Assembly: GCA_024684065.1 (NCBI GenBank)
Contig: JAIKXO010000087.1
Coordinates: forward strand, 1-38,065
From: Lachnospiraceae bacterium
Lineage (GTDB): Bacteria; Bacillota_A; Clostridia; Lachnospirales; Lachnospiraceae
Length of the DNA: 38,065 nt
Reading direction: 5' to 3'
Of the stretch, positions 1-7,742 are shown piece by piece. Under the pieces are notes generated by a model. That model ran no database searches. It was given only the letters and a program-made list of their open reading frames with translations, and had not been told where the DNA came from. The position numbers were made by a program, and so were the translations under genes. How positions within the stretch are numbered: the first letter of the stretch is position 1; every line of letters begins with the position of its first letter.

Positions 1-40
1 CACTAACCACTCACTAACCACCCATTTATGGTACAAAAGA

Positions 41-70
41 CCCCGCAAACGCTGATGTTTACGGGGTTTT
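41..70 (-). terminator. intrinsic terminator of the tRNA-Glu transcript
   Basis: On the minus strand CCCCGTAAAC (66-57) pairs with GTTTGCGGGG (50-41) around a 6-nt loop, a 10-bp stem with one G-T pair, followed by TCTTTT. It lies just downstream of the tRNA. The plus strand also runs into TTTT (67-70), so it may work in both directions. Confidence 0.75.
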
Positions 71-75
71 CTACG

Positions 76-147
76 CAGCTCGTAGCGGAATCGAACCGCT
101 GTTTCCGCCGTGAGAGGGCGGCGTCTTAACCGCTTGACCAACGAGCC
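76..147 (-). tRNA. tRNA-Glu (anticodon CTC)
   Basis: The minus strand folds into a cloverleaf. The acceptor strand GGCTCGT (147-141) pairs with ACGAGCT. The anticodon stem CCGCC/GGCGG encloses the loop CTCTCAC, giving anticodon CTC. The T arm contains GGTTCGATTCC. The discriminator base is G76, as expected for Glu. The gene is 72 nt and the 3' CCA is not encoded, so it must be added after transcription. It stands alone with its own promoter and terminator. Confidence 0.95.
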
Positions 148-157
148 ATGCTCAGAT

Positions 158-186
158 ATATTATAATATTTTTCCGATAATTGCAA
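158..186 (-). promoter_or_regulatory. sigma-A promoter of tRNA-Glu
   Basis: On the minus strand TTGCAA (186-181), a 17-bp spacer and TAATAT (163-158) precede the tRNA 5' end by about 10 bp. This is a good -35/-10 pair, correctly spaced and placed for a transcript that begins just before the tRNA. Confidence 0.7.
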
Positions 187-473
187 GTGGTATTTTGAAA
201 AAAAATACTTAATGACAAATGAAGGTGAAAAAATATAATGTTATGCATTATTTTTTTTACAATAATACTTTGTTCTATGCTATACTCTACTCTACTGATG
301 TATGTATTAGTTATTGCCGGATGCACGGACAGGTTTTCAGCTTCCCTTTCATGCCTTACCGGAGACAAAAACGCTTCCGGTATTCATGATAATGCGCATC
401 GTGATGTGCTTCTTTCATGAATCTTACAGAAAATATCAAGGTCAGAACTTTTTTATCTTTCAGGAGGAATAAT
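187..473. other. intergenic leader upstream of potD1
   Basis: No convincing gene is present; the short open frames here have no ribosome binding site. A weak promoter-like pair is TTTACA (256-261) and TATACT (281-286), with a long 19-bp spacer. An inverted repeat TACCGGA (357-363) / TCCGGTA (376-382) with a 12-nt loop lies between that promoter and the gene and could be an operator or an RNA hairpin. The strongest signal is the AGGAGG at 462-467 that serves potD1. Confidence 0.4.
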
Positions 474-1541
474 ATGAGTCGTCATCGTCAAAACATGGCA
501 ATGATCGCCGCTCTTTTAACGGGGATGATGGTTTTGCTGTCAGGTTGCGGGGGCAGCGCGGACACAGGGAAGGAAACACTTACAGTTCTTAATTACGGGG
601 ACTATATCCATGAAGGAGTAATAAAAAAATTCGAGAAAGAAACGGGGATAGAGGTTAAGCTTGAGGTGGCTTCGACCCCTGAAGAGATATATTCAAAGTA
701 CGAATCGAACAGATCGAAATATGATGCATTGTGCACGTCCGAATATATGCTTCAAAAGCTTATCAGTGAAGGAGAGCTTATTAAAGCCGATTATTCGGAT
801 ATGGAAAATATAAAGGATATCGGACAGGAATACTGGGATTTCACGAAGGCCTTTGACCCGGAGAATAAGTATGTCGTACCGTATTTCTGGGGCACTGTCG
901 GGCTTCTGTATGATAAGACCAGGGTTAAGGGCGATATCGAATCATGGGACGTAATATTTAACGGTGAGTATTTCGGGGATTTCATTATGACCGACAGCAT
1001 GAGGGACGCATTTATGACCGCTCTCAAGTATCAGAGATATTCGCTTAATACCACTGATGAAGAAGAGCTTAAGAAGGCGCAGGGTCTGCTGCTTAAGCAA
1101 AAATCGGATGTGGCTACTTACTTTGTGGATGAAGCCAAGGATGAAATACTTAAGGGAAAAGCTTCGATAGCGGTAGTTTATTCGGGCGACGCCTATGAGG
1201 CTTTTGAGGAAAACCCCGATCTTTGCTATTGCATTCCAAAGGAAGGCTCAAATCTCTGGATAGATTGCTGGGGAATAACAAAGCATTGCGAAAATGTGGA
1301 AAATGCAAAGAAGTTTATTGATTTCCTCTGCAGAGAGGATATAGCACTGGCTGATTTTGAGGCGGTAAAATACTCATCCCCGGTAATGTCGGTTGTCTCT
1401 GGCATGACAGAAGAGGAGAGAAGCTCCGAAGCGCTTGCTCCCTCACCCGAAAAGCTCGATAACTGTGAAGTGTTTATCCAGCTCCCGGAGGAGACTATGA
1501 AATACATGGAAAGGCTGTGGGAAGAGTTTAAGGCCGAGTAG
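474..1541 (+). CDS. potD: polyamine ABC transporter substrate-binding lipoprotein (PotD1)
   Basis: Extracytoplasmic spermidine/putrescine-binding protein that delivers polyamine to the PotABC importer. The start is ATG 474, because AGGAGG (462-467) sits 6 bases before it; an upstream ATG at 417 has no ribosome site. The 355-residue product begins with a short basic region, a hydrophobic stretch and a lipobox ending LLSGC, so it should be lipid-anchored on the outer face of the membrane. The mature part opens with LTVLNYGDYIHEGVIKKFE, the usual start of the PotD/PotF fold, and carries aromatic/acidic stretches such as PYFWGTVGLLYD. It is separated from potA by a 68-bp gap that contains a promoter, so it may be transcribed at a different level from the rest. 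A second, clearly related copy lies at 4331-5416. Which polyamine it binds cannot be told from sequence alone. Confidence 0.9.
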   Translation: MSRHRQNMAMIAALLTGMMVLLSGCGGSADTGKETLTVLNYGDYIHEGVIKKFEKETGIEVKLEVASTPEEIYSKYESNRSKYDALCTSEYMLQKLISEGELIKADYSDMENIKDIGQEYWDFTKAFDPENKYVVPYFWGTVGLLYDKTRVKGDIESWDVIFNGEYFGDFIMTDSMRDAFMTALKYQRYSLNTTDEEELKKAQGLLLKQKSDVATYFVDEAKDEILKGKASIAVVYSGDAYEAFEENPDLCYCIPKEGSNLWIDCWGITKHCENVENAKKFIDFLCREDIALADFEAVKYSSPVMSVVSGMTEEERSSEALAPSPEKLDNCEVFIQLPEETMKYMERLWEEFKAE

Positions 1542-1546
1542 AAATA

Positions 1547-1574
1547 TTGACTTCAGCCAGTTAAAGTGTATAAT
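1547..1574 (+). promoter_or_regulatory. sigma-A promoter upstream of potA
   Basis: TTGACT (1547-1552), a 16-bp spacer and a perfect TATAAT (1569-1574) lie in the short gap between potD1 and potA. Transcription would start near 1581, with AAAAGGGG ahead of the potA ATG. It gives potABC-potD2 a start independent of potD1. Confidence 0.75.
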
Positions 1575-1609
1575 TAACTGCATTATTTTGTGTAAAAGGG
1601 GACACTTCC

Positions 1610-2680
1610 ATGTCGGAAAAGATATTGGTATTGGATTCCATATATAAAAGTTTTGACGGGAAAACCATACTGAATGATTTCAGCCTTGAGATAGGGAGAA
1701 ATGAATTCGTGACGCTGCTCGGTCCTTCGGGGTGCGGCAAATCGACGACGCTTCGTATCATAGGCGGCTTTGTAAAGCCCGACAGCGGAAGAGTTTTTTT
1801 TGAGGGACGCGATATTACTGCCTTACCGCCGGAAAAGCGGAATGTAAACACGGTATTCCAGAAGTATTCACTCTTCACGCATCTGACGGTCAGTGAAAAT
1901 ATCGAATTCGGGCTCAGATTAAAAAAGAAATCAAAACAGTATATCCGCGATAAGATCGATTATGCGCTTAAGCTGGTCAATATGGAAAGCTATGGGGACA
2001 GAAAGCCTGATTCCCTGAGCGGCGGACAGCAGCAGAGAGTTGCAATCGCCCGCGCGATAGTCAATGAGCCGGAGATCCTTTTGCTTGACGAGCCTCTTGG
2101 CGCTCTGGATATGAAGCTTCGGCACAACATGCAGCGTGAGCTTATTAAAATAAAAAAAGAGGTGGGGATCACCTTCCTCTATGTCACGCATGACCAGGAG
2201 GAGGCGCTGATGATGTCCGACCGGATCATCGTCATGAACAAGGGCATAATCCAGCAGGCGGACACTTCCAAGAATATTTACGACGAGCCCCAGAATGCGT
2301 TTGTGGCCGATTTTATCGGAGACAGCAATATTATCGACGGCATCATGCGAAGGGATTGCCTTGTTGAGATACAGGGCGTCGAGGTTCCCTGCGTGGATTT
2401 CGGCTTCAGTAAGGATGAGGCGGTAGATGTTGTGATCCGACCAGAGGATCTGGAGCTGACGGCTCCGGAGGAAGGTTTCCTTAACGGAACCGTGATGTCC
2501 GTGATCTTTAAGGGGGCGTATTACGAGATCAAGGTTGAGATCGCGGGGTATGAATGGATGGTACAGAGCGTGAATTCCGCCGTCCCGGGAACACGGGCGG
2601 GCATTTCCGTGCTTCCGGATAATATCCAGATCATGCACAAACCATCGTCTGAAGATGCGGAGGCCGTAAAAGATGAATAG
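1610..2680 (+). CDS. potA: spermidine/putrescine ABC transporter ATP-binding protein PotA
   Basis: Cytoplasmic ATPase that powers polyamine import with the PotB and PotC permeases. The 356-residue protein has every ABC motif in order: Walker A GPSGCGKST (about 38-46), Q-loop VFQKYSLF (82-89), signature LSGGQQQR (136-143), Walker B ILLLDEP (156-162) and the switch His in YVTHDQEEA (H194). Residues from about 235 on form the C-terminal TOBE-like regulatory region typical of the PotA/MalK group. The start ATG 1610 follows AAAAGGGG with 8-base spacing. The 3' end overlaps potB by 8 bases, so the two are probably translationally coupled. Length and motif spacing are normal. Confidence 0.95.
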   Translation: MSEKILVLDSIYKSFDGKTILNDFSLEIGRNEFVTLLGPSGCGKSTTLRIIGGFVKPDSGRVFFEGRDITALPPEKRNVNTVFQKYSLFTHLTVSENIEFGLRLKKKSKQYIRDKIDYALKLVNMESYGDRKPDSLSGGQQQRVAIARAIVNEPEILLLDEPLGALDMKLRHNMQRELIKIKKEVGITFLYVTHDQEEALMMSDRIIVMNKGIIQQADTSKNIYDEPQNAFVADFIGDSNIIDGIMRRDCLVEIQGVEVPCVDFGFSKDEAVDVVIRPEDLELTAPEEGFLNGTVMSVIFKGAYYEIKVEIAGYEWMVQSVNSAVPGTRAGISVLPDNIQIMHKPSSEDAEAVKDE

Positions 2681-3509
2681 CGCAAAGGCGTATAATAAAA
2701 GAAAGTGGCTTGCGGCTCCGTATTCCGTCTGGATCGCCGCGTTTACGATCCTCCCGCTCTTCGTGATATTTCGATATGCTCTGACGGATGAAAACGGCAG
2801 CTTTACGACCGACAATATCCTTGCTATTTTTTCTCCGATCCATTTAAAGGCTTTTATGTTTTCTCTTGAGATCGCAGGGGGCTGTACGCTCATCTGCATC
2901 CTTTTAGCCTATCCCATGGTTATGGCCATGCGGAGGCTCGGGCTGGGGAGAAAGGGATTTGCGCTTTTTATAATCATCCTTCCGATGTGGATGAATTTTA
3001 TCTTAAGGATCTTAGCCTGGCAGATGATCCTTTCAAATAACGGTGTTCTGAATTTCCTGCTGACCGGTCTCGGCTTTCCGCCCGTTTCCATTGCAAATAC
3101 CGGGACTGCGATAATGATCGGTGTTGTCTATGATTATCTTCAGTATATGATACTGCCGATCTACAACTCGATCATGGAGATCGACCAGGACGTTATAGAA
3201 GCCGCAAGGGATCTCGGGGCGGGAAGCCTCACGGTCTTTTTCCGCATCATCCTGCCGCTGTCGGTTCCGGGGCTCTTAAGCGGGATAGTGATGGTTTTCG
3301 TACCTTCCATGACATCCTTCGTGATCGCGGATATCCTTGGCGGAGGAAAGCTTCAGCTTATCGGTAACGTGATCGAGCAGGAATTCATCACAAGCGCTGA
3401 CTGGAACCTCGGAGCAGGTATCTCCGTCGCGTTAATGATCTTTGTTCTGATCGGAATGGCGTTTACCTCGAGAAACTATGTGGAGGGGAGGGAGTCGACG
3501 ATATGGTAG
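2673..3509 (+). CDS. potB: polyamine ABC transporter permease PotB
   Basis: Integral membrane permease, one half of the polyamine channel. The 278-residue product has about six hydrophobic segments and the EAA loop that docks on PotA: EAARDLGAGSLTVFFRIILP, residues 176-195. The start ATG 2673 lies inside the potA stop region (8-base overlap), and the end overlaps potC by 7 bases, the compact layout of a co-translated complex. By position and motif it is PotB rather than PotC, being the first of two permeases and carrying the longer N-terminal soluble loop (about 35-60) after the first segment. Confidence 0.93.
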   Translation: MNSAKAYNKRKWLAAPYSVWIAAFTILPLFVIFRYALTDENGSFTTDNILAIFSPIHLKAFMFSLEIAGGCTLICILLAYPMVMAMRRLGLGRKGFALFIIILPMWMNFILRILAWQMILSNNGVLNFLLTGLGFPPVSIANTGTAIMIGVVYDYLQYMILPIYNSIMEIDQDVIEAARDLGAGSLTVFFRIILPLSVPGLLSGIVMVFVPSMTSFVIADILGGGKLQLIGNVIEQEFITSADWNLGAGISVALMIFVLIGMAFTSRNYVEGRESTIW

Positions 3510-4291
3510 AACGGATCAAGGATATTTTAAGCGGCATATATATCGGACTGATCACCCTGCTTCTGTACGCGCCGATCTTTTTACTGATCGTCCTTTCCTT
3601 TAATGCTTCGCGTTCCAGGGTGACCTGGGGAGGTTTTACTCTTGACTGGTATGTAAGGCTGTTTTCAAACAGCCAGATACGGGAGGTGCTGGTCACAACC
3701 CTCGGGCTTGCACTCATGTCTGCCGGGGCGGCAGTTCTTATAGGGGTGCCGGGGGCTTTGGGCATACATGCCATGCGGAAACGGAATTACAAGATCATGA
3801 TGGTGTTTACGAACATTCCCATGCTGAACGCGGATATCGTGACGGGAATAGCCCTCATGCTCTGGTTTGTGCATTTTATCCCGTTAAGCTTCGGAAGTGT
3901 TCTGCTTGCTCACATTACCTTTAACATTCCCTACGTGATCTTAAGCGTTATGCCGGGGATCCAGCAGATGAATGTCAGTGTATATGAAGCCGCAAGGGAT
4001 CTCGGAGCGGGAGGGGGATACGCCTTTTTCAGGGTGCTTCTGCCTCAGCTTTCAGGAGGGATACTGTCAGGCTTTTTCATGGCCTTTACTATGTCAATGG
4101 ATGATTTTGTGATCACTTATTTTACGAAAGGAGCGGGGGTTAATACTCTCTCGACCATGATATACGGAGAGATCAGGAAAGGGATCAAGCCGGAGCTGTA
4201 TGCGCTGTCCACCCTTATCTTTCTGTTTGTTTCATTACTACTGTTGGTTTCAAATAAAGGATTCAGAGGAACCAAAACATCGGATGAATAG
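3503..4291 (+). CDS. potC: polyamine ABC transporter permease PotC
   Basis: Second permease of the polyamine importer, 262 residues with about six membrane segments and the EAA motif YEAARDLGAGGGYAFFRVLL from about residue 161. The start ATG 3503 overlaps potB by 7 bases. The EAA cores of PotB and PotC share EAARDLGAG exactly, as expected of paired subunits contacting the same ATPase dimer. The stop codon is followed directly by the frame of the second binding protein, so potA-potB-potC-potD2 form one unit. Confidence 0.93.
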   Translation: MVERIKDILSGIYIGLITLLLYAPIFLLIVLSFNASRSRVTWGGFTLDWYVRLFSNSQIREVLVTTLGLALMSAGAAVLIGVPGALGIHAMRKRNYKIMMVFTNIPMLNADIVTGIALMLWFVHFIPLSFGSVLLAHITFNIPYVILSVMPGIQQMNVSVYEAARDLGAGGGYAFFRVLLPQLSGGILSGFFMAFTMSMDDFVITYFTKGAGVNTLSTMIYGEIRKGIKPELYALSTLIFLFVSLLLLVSNKGFRGTKTSDE

Positions 4292-4330
4292 ATGTTTTTG
4301 CCCTCAGAGAGGAAAAGGAGAAAAGGAAAA

Positions 4331-5416
4331 TTGAGAAAACTCAGAAGCAGATCCGTGCTTATGATCGCTTTAGCTGCTTTAACAGTGCTGTTTTGCGGCT
4401 GCGGCGGAAATATGCAGGACGGGGGTAAGGAAGACGGAAACAAGGACAGGGAGCTTACCGTGATCAATTACGGTGAATATTTTGATCCTGATGCGCTTGA
4501 GATGTTTACAGAGGAGACAGGTATTAAGATCCGCTATGAGGAAGCGCTGACACCGGAGGAGATGTATACAAAATACAAATCCGGAGCGATAAAGTATGAT
4601 CTGCTGTGCAGCGCTGACTATATGCTGCAGAAACTCATAGGGGAAGGGGAACTTGTTCCGATAGATACCGGAAAAATGAAGTACAGGGATAATATCGGCG
4701 CGAAATATTATGAATTTGCCAGGGCCTTTGATCCGGATAATAAGTATACGATCCCGTTTTTCTGGGGAACTCTGGGGATCCTTTATGATACGACGAGAGT
4801 CAGCGCTCCGGTTGACAGCTGGGAGGTGCTTTTTAACGGAGAGTATTCCGGGCAGATAATAATGCAGAACAGCATGAGGGATACCTTCATGGTGGCACTC
4901 AAGTATCTTGGCTATTCCGTTAATACAAACAATGAAGAAGAACTTTTGAAGGCAAAGGAGCTTCTGATCGAACAGAAGCCGGATGTTGAAGCCTATCTCG
5001 TTGACGAAGCAAGGGACGAGACAGTAGCGGGAAACGCCATCATGTCGGTGGTTTATTCCGGCGAAGCGTATCTGGGACATGAATATAACGAAAACCTTGC
5101 CTATGTTGTACCTAAGGAAGGCTCGAATGTCTGGATGGACTGCTTCTGTATCACCAGGAATTGTGAGGATGTTGATGCGGCGACGCAGTTCCTTGATTTT
5201 ATGTGCAGAGAAGACATTGCGCAGATGAATTTTGAATATATTTATTATTCCACGCCCAATGAGGCAGTGCTTTCCTCGCTTTCGGAAGAGGAGCTTCAAA
5301 ACCCGGCGCTCGTGCCTCCGGATGACGTGGTGGAAAACTGCGAAGTCAGCGTACAGCTTAATGATGAAACCGTTGAGCTGATGAGCGATTACTGGAAAGA
5401 GATCAAGGCGGAGTGA
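4331..5416 (+). CDS. potD: second polyamine-binding lipoprotein (PotD2)
   Basis: Substrate-binding lipoprotein for the PotABC importer. The chosen start is TTG 4331, preceded by AAAGGAG (4314-4320) and giving MRKLRSRSVLMIALAALTVL followed by FCGCGG, a normal signal peptide with the lipid-modified Cys. An ATG at 4292, directly after the potC stop, would add 13 very basic residues and has no ribosome site. The 361-residue product is similar to PotD1 along its whole length: both have NYG(D/E)Y, a YDxLC(T/S) segment, SMRDxFM, KEGSN and a C-terminal EE/KE-x-KAE end. This points to an ancient duplication around the transporter core. It probably differs in affinity or polyamine preference; that is inference. 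Confidence 0.88.
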   Translation: MRKLRSRSVLMIALAALTVLFCGCGGNMQDGGKEDGNKDRELTVINYGEYFDPDALEMFTEETGIKIRYEEALTPEEMYTKYKSGAIKYDLLCSADYMLQKLIGEGELVPIDTGKMKYRDNIGAKYYEFARAFDPDNKYTIPFFWGTLGILYDTTRVSAPVDSWEVLFNGEYSGQIIMQNSMRDTFMVALKYLGYSVNTNNEEELLKAKELLIEQKPDVEAYLVDEARDETVAGNAIMSVVYSGEAYLGHEYNENLAYVVPKEGSNVWMDCFCITRNCEDVDAATQFLDFMCREDIAQMNFEYIYYSTPNEAVLSSLSEEELQNPALVPPDDVVENCEVSVQLNDETVELMSDYWKEIKAE

Positions 5417-5449
5417 GGACAGGCTTTTTTATATTAAAAGTCTGTTCCG
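5415..5449 (+). terminator. possible terminator after potD2
   Basis: Just after the potD2 stop, ACAGGCTTTT pairs with AAAAGTCTGT around a short AT-rich loop (one G-T pair), extended by GG/CC with a bulged T. There is no good run of T after the stem, so it may be a transcript-end stabiliser or a weak terminator. It separates the polyamine genes from the rimP operon promoter. Confidence 0.4.
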
Positions 5450-5462
5450 GTTAACAAAATGC

Positions 5463-5491
5463 TTGCTTTTTGTTATGATTGGTGTTAGACT
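5463..5491 (+). promoter_or_regulatory. promoter of the rimP-nusA-infB operon
   Basis: TTGCTT (5463-5468), a 17-bp spacer and TAGACT (5486-5491) precede a strong terminator hairpin (5509-5536) and rimP. It is the only good promoter-like pair in this gap and is correctly placed for an attenuated leader transcript. Confidence 0.6.
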
Positions 5492-5508
5492 ACATATGTT
5501 AGTGTTAA

Positions 5509-5536
5509 GAGTGGACTTTGGTCCACTCCTTTTTTT
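5509..5536 (+). terminator. intrinsic terminator (attenuator) in the rimP operon leader
   Basis: GAGTGGAC (5509-5516), loop TTTG and GTCCACTC (5521-5528) form a perfect 8-bp stem followed by C and seven T (5530-5536), a textbook intrinsic terminator. It lies after the operon promoter and 13 bases before the rimP start codon, so the operon can be read only by passing it. Because nusA is the second gene, NusA-sensitive autoregulation is an attractive reading (inference; a comparable leader terminator has been described for Bacillus nusA operons). Confidence 0.85.
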
Positions 5537-5549
5537 GCAGGGGGACGCT

Positions 5550-6017
5550 ATGTCAAAAAAAGAAGATATAGAGAACAGGACTGAGCAGCTGCTTATAGAT
5601 GTGCTCGAGAGCAAGGCGTTAAAGCTTTGGGATGTTGAATACCTGAAGGAGGGGCCTGACTGGTACCTTAGGGTATATATCGATAAGCCGGGCGGTGTGA
5701 CGATAGATGACTGCGTGGAGGTAAGCAGGGAACTTTCGGACCTGCTTGACAAAGAGGATTATATCACGGAAGCCTATACTCTGGAGGTAAGCTCCCCGGG
5801 TCTCGGCCGGATCCTTAAAAGGGAGAGGGATTTTATCAATTCCGTAGGACGTAAGATCGACATAAAACTGTATAAAAAGGAAGATGACAGAAAAGAATAT
5901 ACGGGGATACTTAAAAGCTTCGACAGGGACACGATCATCCTGACGACAGACGGGATTGACAGAAGCTTTGACAGAAAAGCGCTGGCGCAGATAAGGCTGT
6001 CTTTTGACGATATCTGA
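5550..6017 (+). CDS. rimP: ribosome maturation factor RimP
   Basis: Assembly factor for the 30S ribosomal subunit, acting in the cytoplasm on the S12/central pseudoknot region. The 155-residue product has the typical RimP core, with LKLWDVEYLKEGPDWYLRVY, IDDCVEVSRELSDLLD and LEVSSPGLGRILK, and a C-terminal SH3-like half ending in RLSFDDI. The start is ATG 5550 after AGGGGG (spacing 6); upstream starts would run the frame through the terminator hairpin at 5509-5536 and can be excluded. First gene of the operon, 51 bases before nusA. Confidence 0.93.
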   Translation: MSKKEDIENRTEQLLIDVLESKALKLWDVEYLKEGPDWYLRVYIDKPGGVTIDDCVEVSRELSDLLDKEDYITEAYTLEVSSPGLGRILKRERDFINSVGRKIDIKLYKKEDDRKEYTGILKSFDRDTIILTTDGIDRSFDRKALAQIRLSFDDI

Positions 6018-6068
6018 TCACTGGGTTTTATTATATACACGGAAACGATTTATTAACGGAGGTTGAAA

Positions 6069-7343
6069 ATGAACAAGGAATTAATGGAGGCGCTCGACAG
6101 TTTAGAGAAGGAGAAGAATATAAGCAGGGAGACTTTGTTTGATGCCATAGAGACTTCGCTTATCACTGCCTATCGGAACCATTACAACGGGAAGTCCGAG
6201 AATGTTACCGTTGTGATCGACAGGGACACCTGCGAGTATAAGATCATCGCGACAAAGGAGATCGTAGAATCAGCAGATGATATTGAGGATAAATCCTGCC
6301 AGATCTCGCTTGCCGACGCAAAGGCCATAGATCATGACGCCCAGGTGGGCGGTACCGTTGAAATAGAGATCCAGTCCAGGGAATTCGGGCGGATCGCCAC
6401 TCAGAACGCCAAGAACGTCATCCTTCAGAAAATAAGGGAAGAAGAGAGAAACGCCATCTTCAGCCAGTTCAACGAGAAGGAAAAGGATGTCGTTACCGGA
6501 ATAGTCCAGCGCTTTATGGGCAAGAATATCAGTATTGACCTCGGAAAGGCAGATGCGGTGCTTTCGGAGAATGAACAGGTTAAGAGCGAGCACCTCAGGC
6601 CTACGGAGAGGATAAAGGTATATATCTATGAAGTAAAGGAAACCCCGAAGGGACCGAGGATACTTGTAAGCCGTACCCATCCGGAGCTTGTAAAGAAGCT
6701 GTTCGAATCAGAGGTTACTGAGGTAAGGGACGGGACAGTAGAGATAAAGGCGATCGCCAGAGAGGCCGGAAGCAGGACAAAGATAGCCGTATACAGCAAT
6801 AATCCGGATGTCGATCCCGTGGGTGCATGTGTCGGTTTAAACGGAACCAGGGTGAATTCGATAGTCGATGAGCTGAAGGGGGAGAAGATAGATATCATCA
6901 ACTGGGATGAAAATCCCGGGATACTCATCGAGAATGCTCTGTCTCCCGCGAAGGTGGTGTTTGTTATCGCCGACGGCGATGAAAAGAGCGCGAAGGTTGT
7001 CGTTCCGGATTCACAGCTGTCGCTTGCGATCGGAAAAGAAGGCCAGAATGCAAGGCTTGCCGCCAAGCTGACAGGTTTTAAGATAGATATCAAGTCAGAA
7101 ACTCAGGCTAAGGATGCTCCGGGATTCAGGTTAGAGGATTATTATGACGAGGAAGAGGAGTATGATGAGGAATATGACGGAGAGTATGAAGAGTACGAGG
7201 AAGAATATGACGCAGAGCCTTCAGAGGAATATGAAGGGGAATACGGCGAAGAAGAAAACGACGGATCCTATGAAGATGGGGAGCAGGATAATATAGACGA
7301 TTCCCCGGAGTTTGATGAAACAGAGGGAAACGATGAAGAATGA
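6069..7343 (+). CDS. nusA: transcription termination/antitermination factor NusA
   Basis: RNA-polymerase-binding factor controlling pausing, termination and antitermination. The start is ATG 6069 after GGAGG (6058-6062). Domains in order: an N-terminal polymerase-binding domain (about 1-125; begins MNKELMEALDSLEKEKNISR), an S1 domain (about 130-200), and two KH domains (about 205-350; PVGACVGLNGTRV and VVPDSQLSLAIGKEGQNARL are the KH1 and KH2 GXXG regions). Beyond residue about 355 there is a roughly 70-residue tail of almost only Glu, Asp, Tyr and Gly in place of the structured AR repeats of proteobacterial NusA. Length (424) is otherwise normal. The last bases overlap ylxQ. Confidence 0.95.
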   Translation: MNKELMEALDSLEKEKNISRETLFDAIETSLITAYRNHYNGKSENVTVVIDRDTCEYKIIATKEIVESADDIEDKSCQISLADAKAIDHDAQVGGTVEIEIQSREFGRIATQNAKNVILQKIREEERNAIFSQFNEKEKDVVTGIVQRFMGKNISIDLGKADAVLSENEQVKSEHLRPTERIKVYIYEVKETPKGPRILVSRTHPELVKKLFESEVTEVRDGTVEIKAIAREAGSRTKIAVYSNNPDVDPVGACVGLNGTRVNSIVDELKGEKIDIINWDENPGILIENALSPAKVVFVIADGDEKSAKVVVPDSQLSLAIGKEGQNARLAAKLTGFKIDIKSETQAKDAPGFRLEDYYDEEEEYDEEYDGEYEEYEEEYDAEPSEEYEGEYGEEENDGSYEDGEQDNIDDSPEFDETEGNDEE

Positions 7344-7653
7344 CAGAATCCTTTCACTGCTTTCCATAGCTGAAAAGGGAGGAAATGTAAAGAGCGGGGA
7401 GTTCCTTACAGAAGAGTCCGTAAAGAGGCGGAAATCAATGCTGGTGATCGTTGCAGGGGATGCTTCTGATAATACGAAGAAACGGTTCGAGAATATGTGC
7501 GCCCGCTATAAGGTCCCCTGTATAACGTATGCGGACAGGGAGAGCCTTGGACATGCTATAGGAAAGGAATTCAGGGCATCGCTTTCGGTAGTGGAAAAAG
7601 GGCTTGCTGAAAAAATAATGGAGCTTGCCGGGGATTCCGAAGTAAAGCAGTAG
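7333..7653 (+). CDS. ylxQ: L7Ae-family RNA-binding protein YlxQ
   Basis: Small (106 aa) protein of the ribosomal L7Ae/L30e fold, predicted to bind kink-turn RNA. The match rests on [39 protein letters not shown], a [20 protein letters not shown] segment and its position between nusA and infB. The start is ATG 7333, with AGAGGG five bases upstream, overlapping the nusA stop by 11 bases; TTG 7312 and ATG 7315 in the same frame lack a good site. In most Firmicutes ylxR (DUF448) precedes this gene; here nusA and ylxQ overlap, leaving no room for it. Confidence 0.85.
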   Translation: MKNDRILSLLSIAEKGGNVKSGEFLTEESVKRRKSMLVIVAGDASDNTKKRFENMCARYKVPCITYADRESLGHAIGKEFRASLSVVEKGLAEKIMELAGDSEVKQ

Positions 7654-7706
7654 TATCACCGAAGGTAAGAAGCTGCGTGTCCTGTGGAGTGTCAGTCGGA
7701 AATCAG

Positions 7707-7724
7707 AGGGGCAATACCCCTTTT
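7707..7724 (+). promoter_or_regulatory. small hairpin with T run ahead of infB
   Basis: AGGGG (7707-7711), CAATA, CCCCT (7717-7721) then TTT, ending just before the infB AGGAGG (7730-7735). The stem is only 5 bp, so full termination is unlikely; it may tune transcription or translation of infB. Confidence 0.35.
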
Positions 7725-7742
7725 AATCAGGAGGTTTTGTAT

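Noticed and set aside
238..420. 60-residue open frame before potD1
   Set aside because: No ribosome site, Leu/Ile/Cys-rich composition from an AT-rich leader, and it ends just before the real gene's Shine-Dalgarno.
1931..2899. Long minus-strand open frame (322 aa) opposite potA/potB
   Set aside because: Lies opposite conserved genes, has His/Arg-rich non-protein-like composition and no domain; a shadow frame.
4379..5299. 306-aa minus-strand frame opposite potD2
   Set aside because: Antisense shadow of a conserved lipoprotein gene; no start signal.
7677..7742. N-terminal extension of infB beginning at GTG 7677 with a Cys-rich stretch
   Set aside because: The strong AGGAGG at 7730-7735 and the conserved [10 protein letters not shown] start place translation at 7743.
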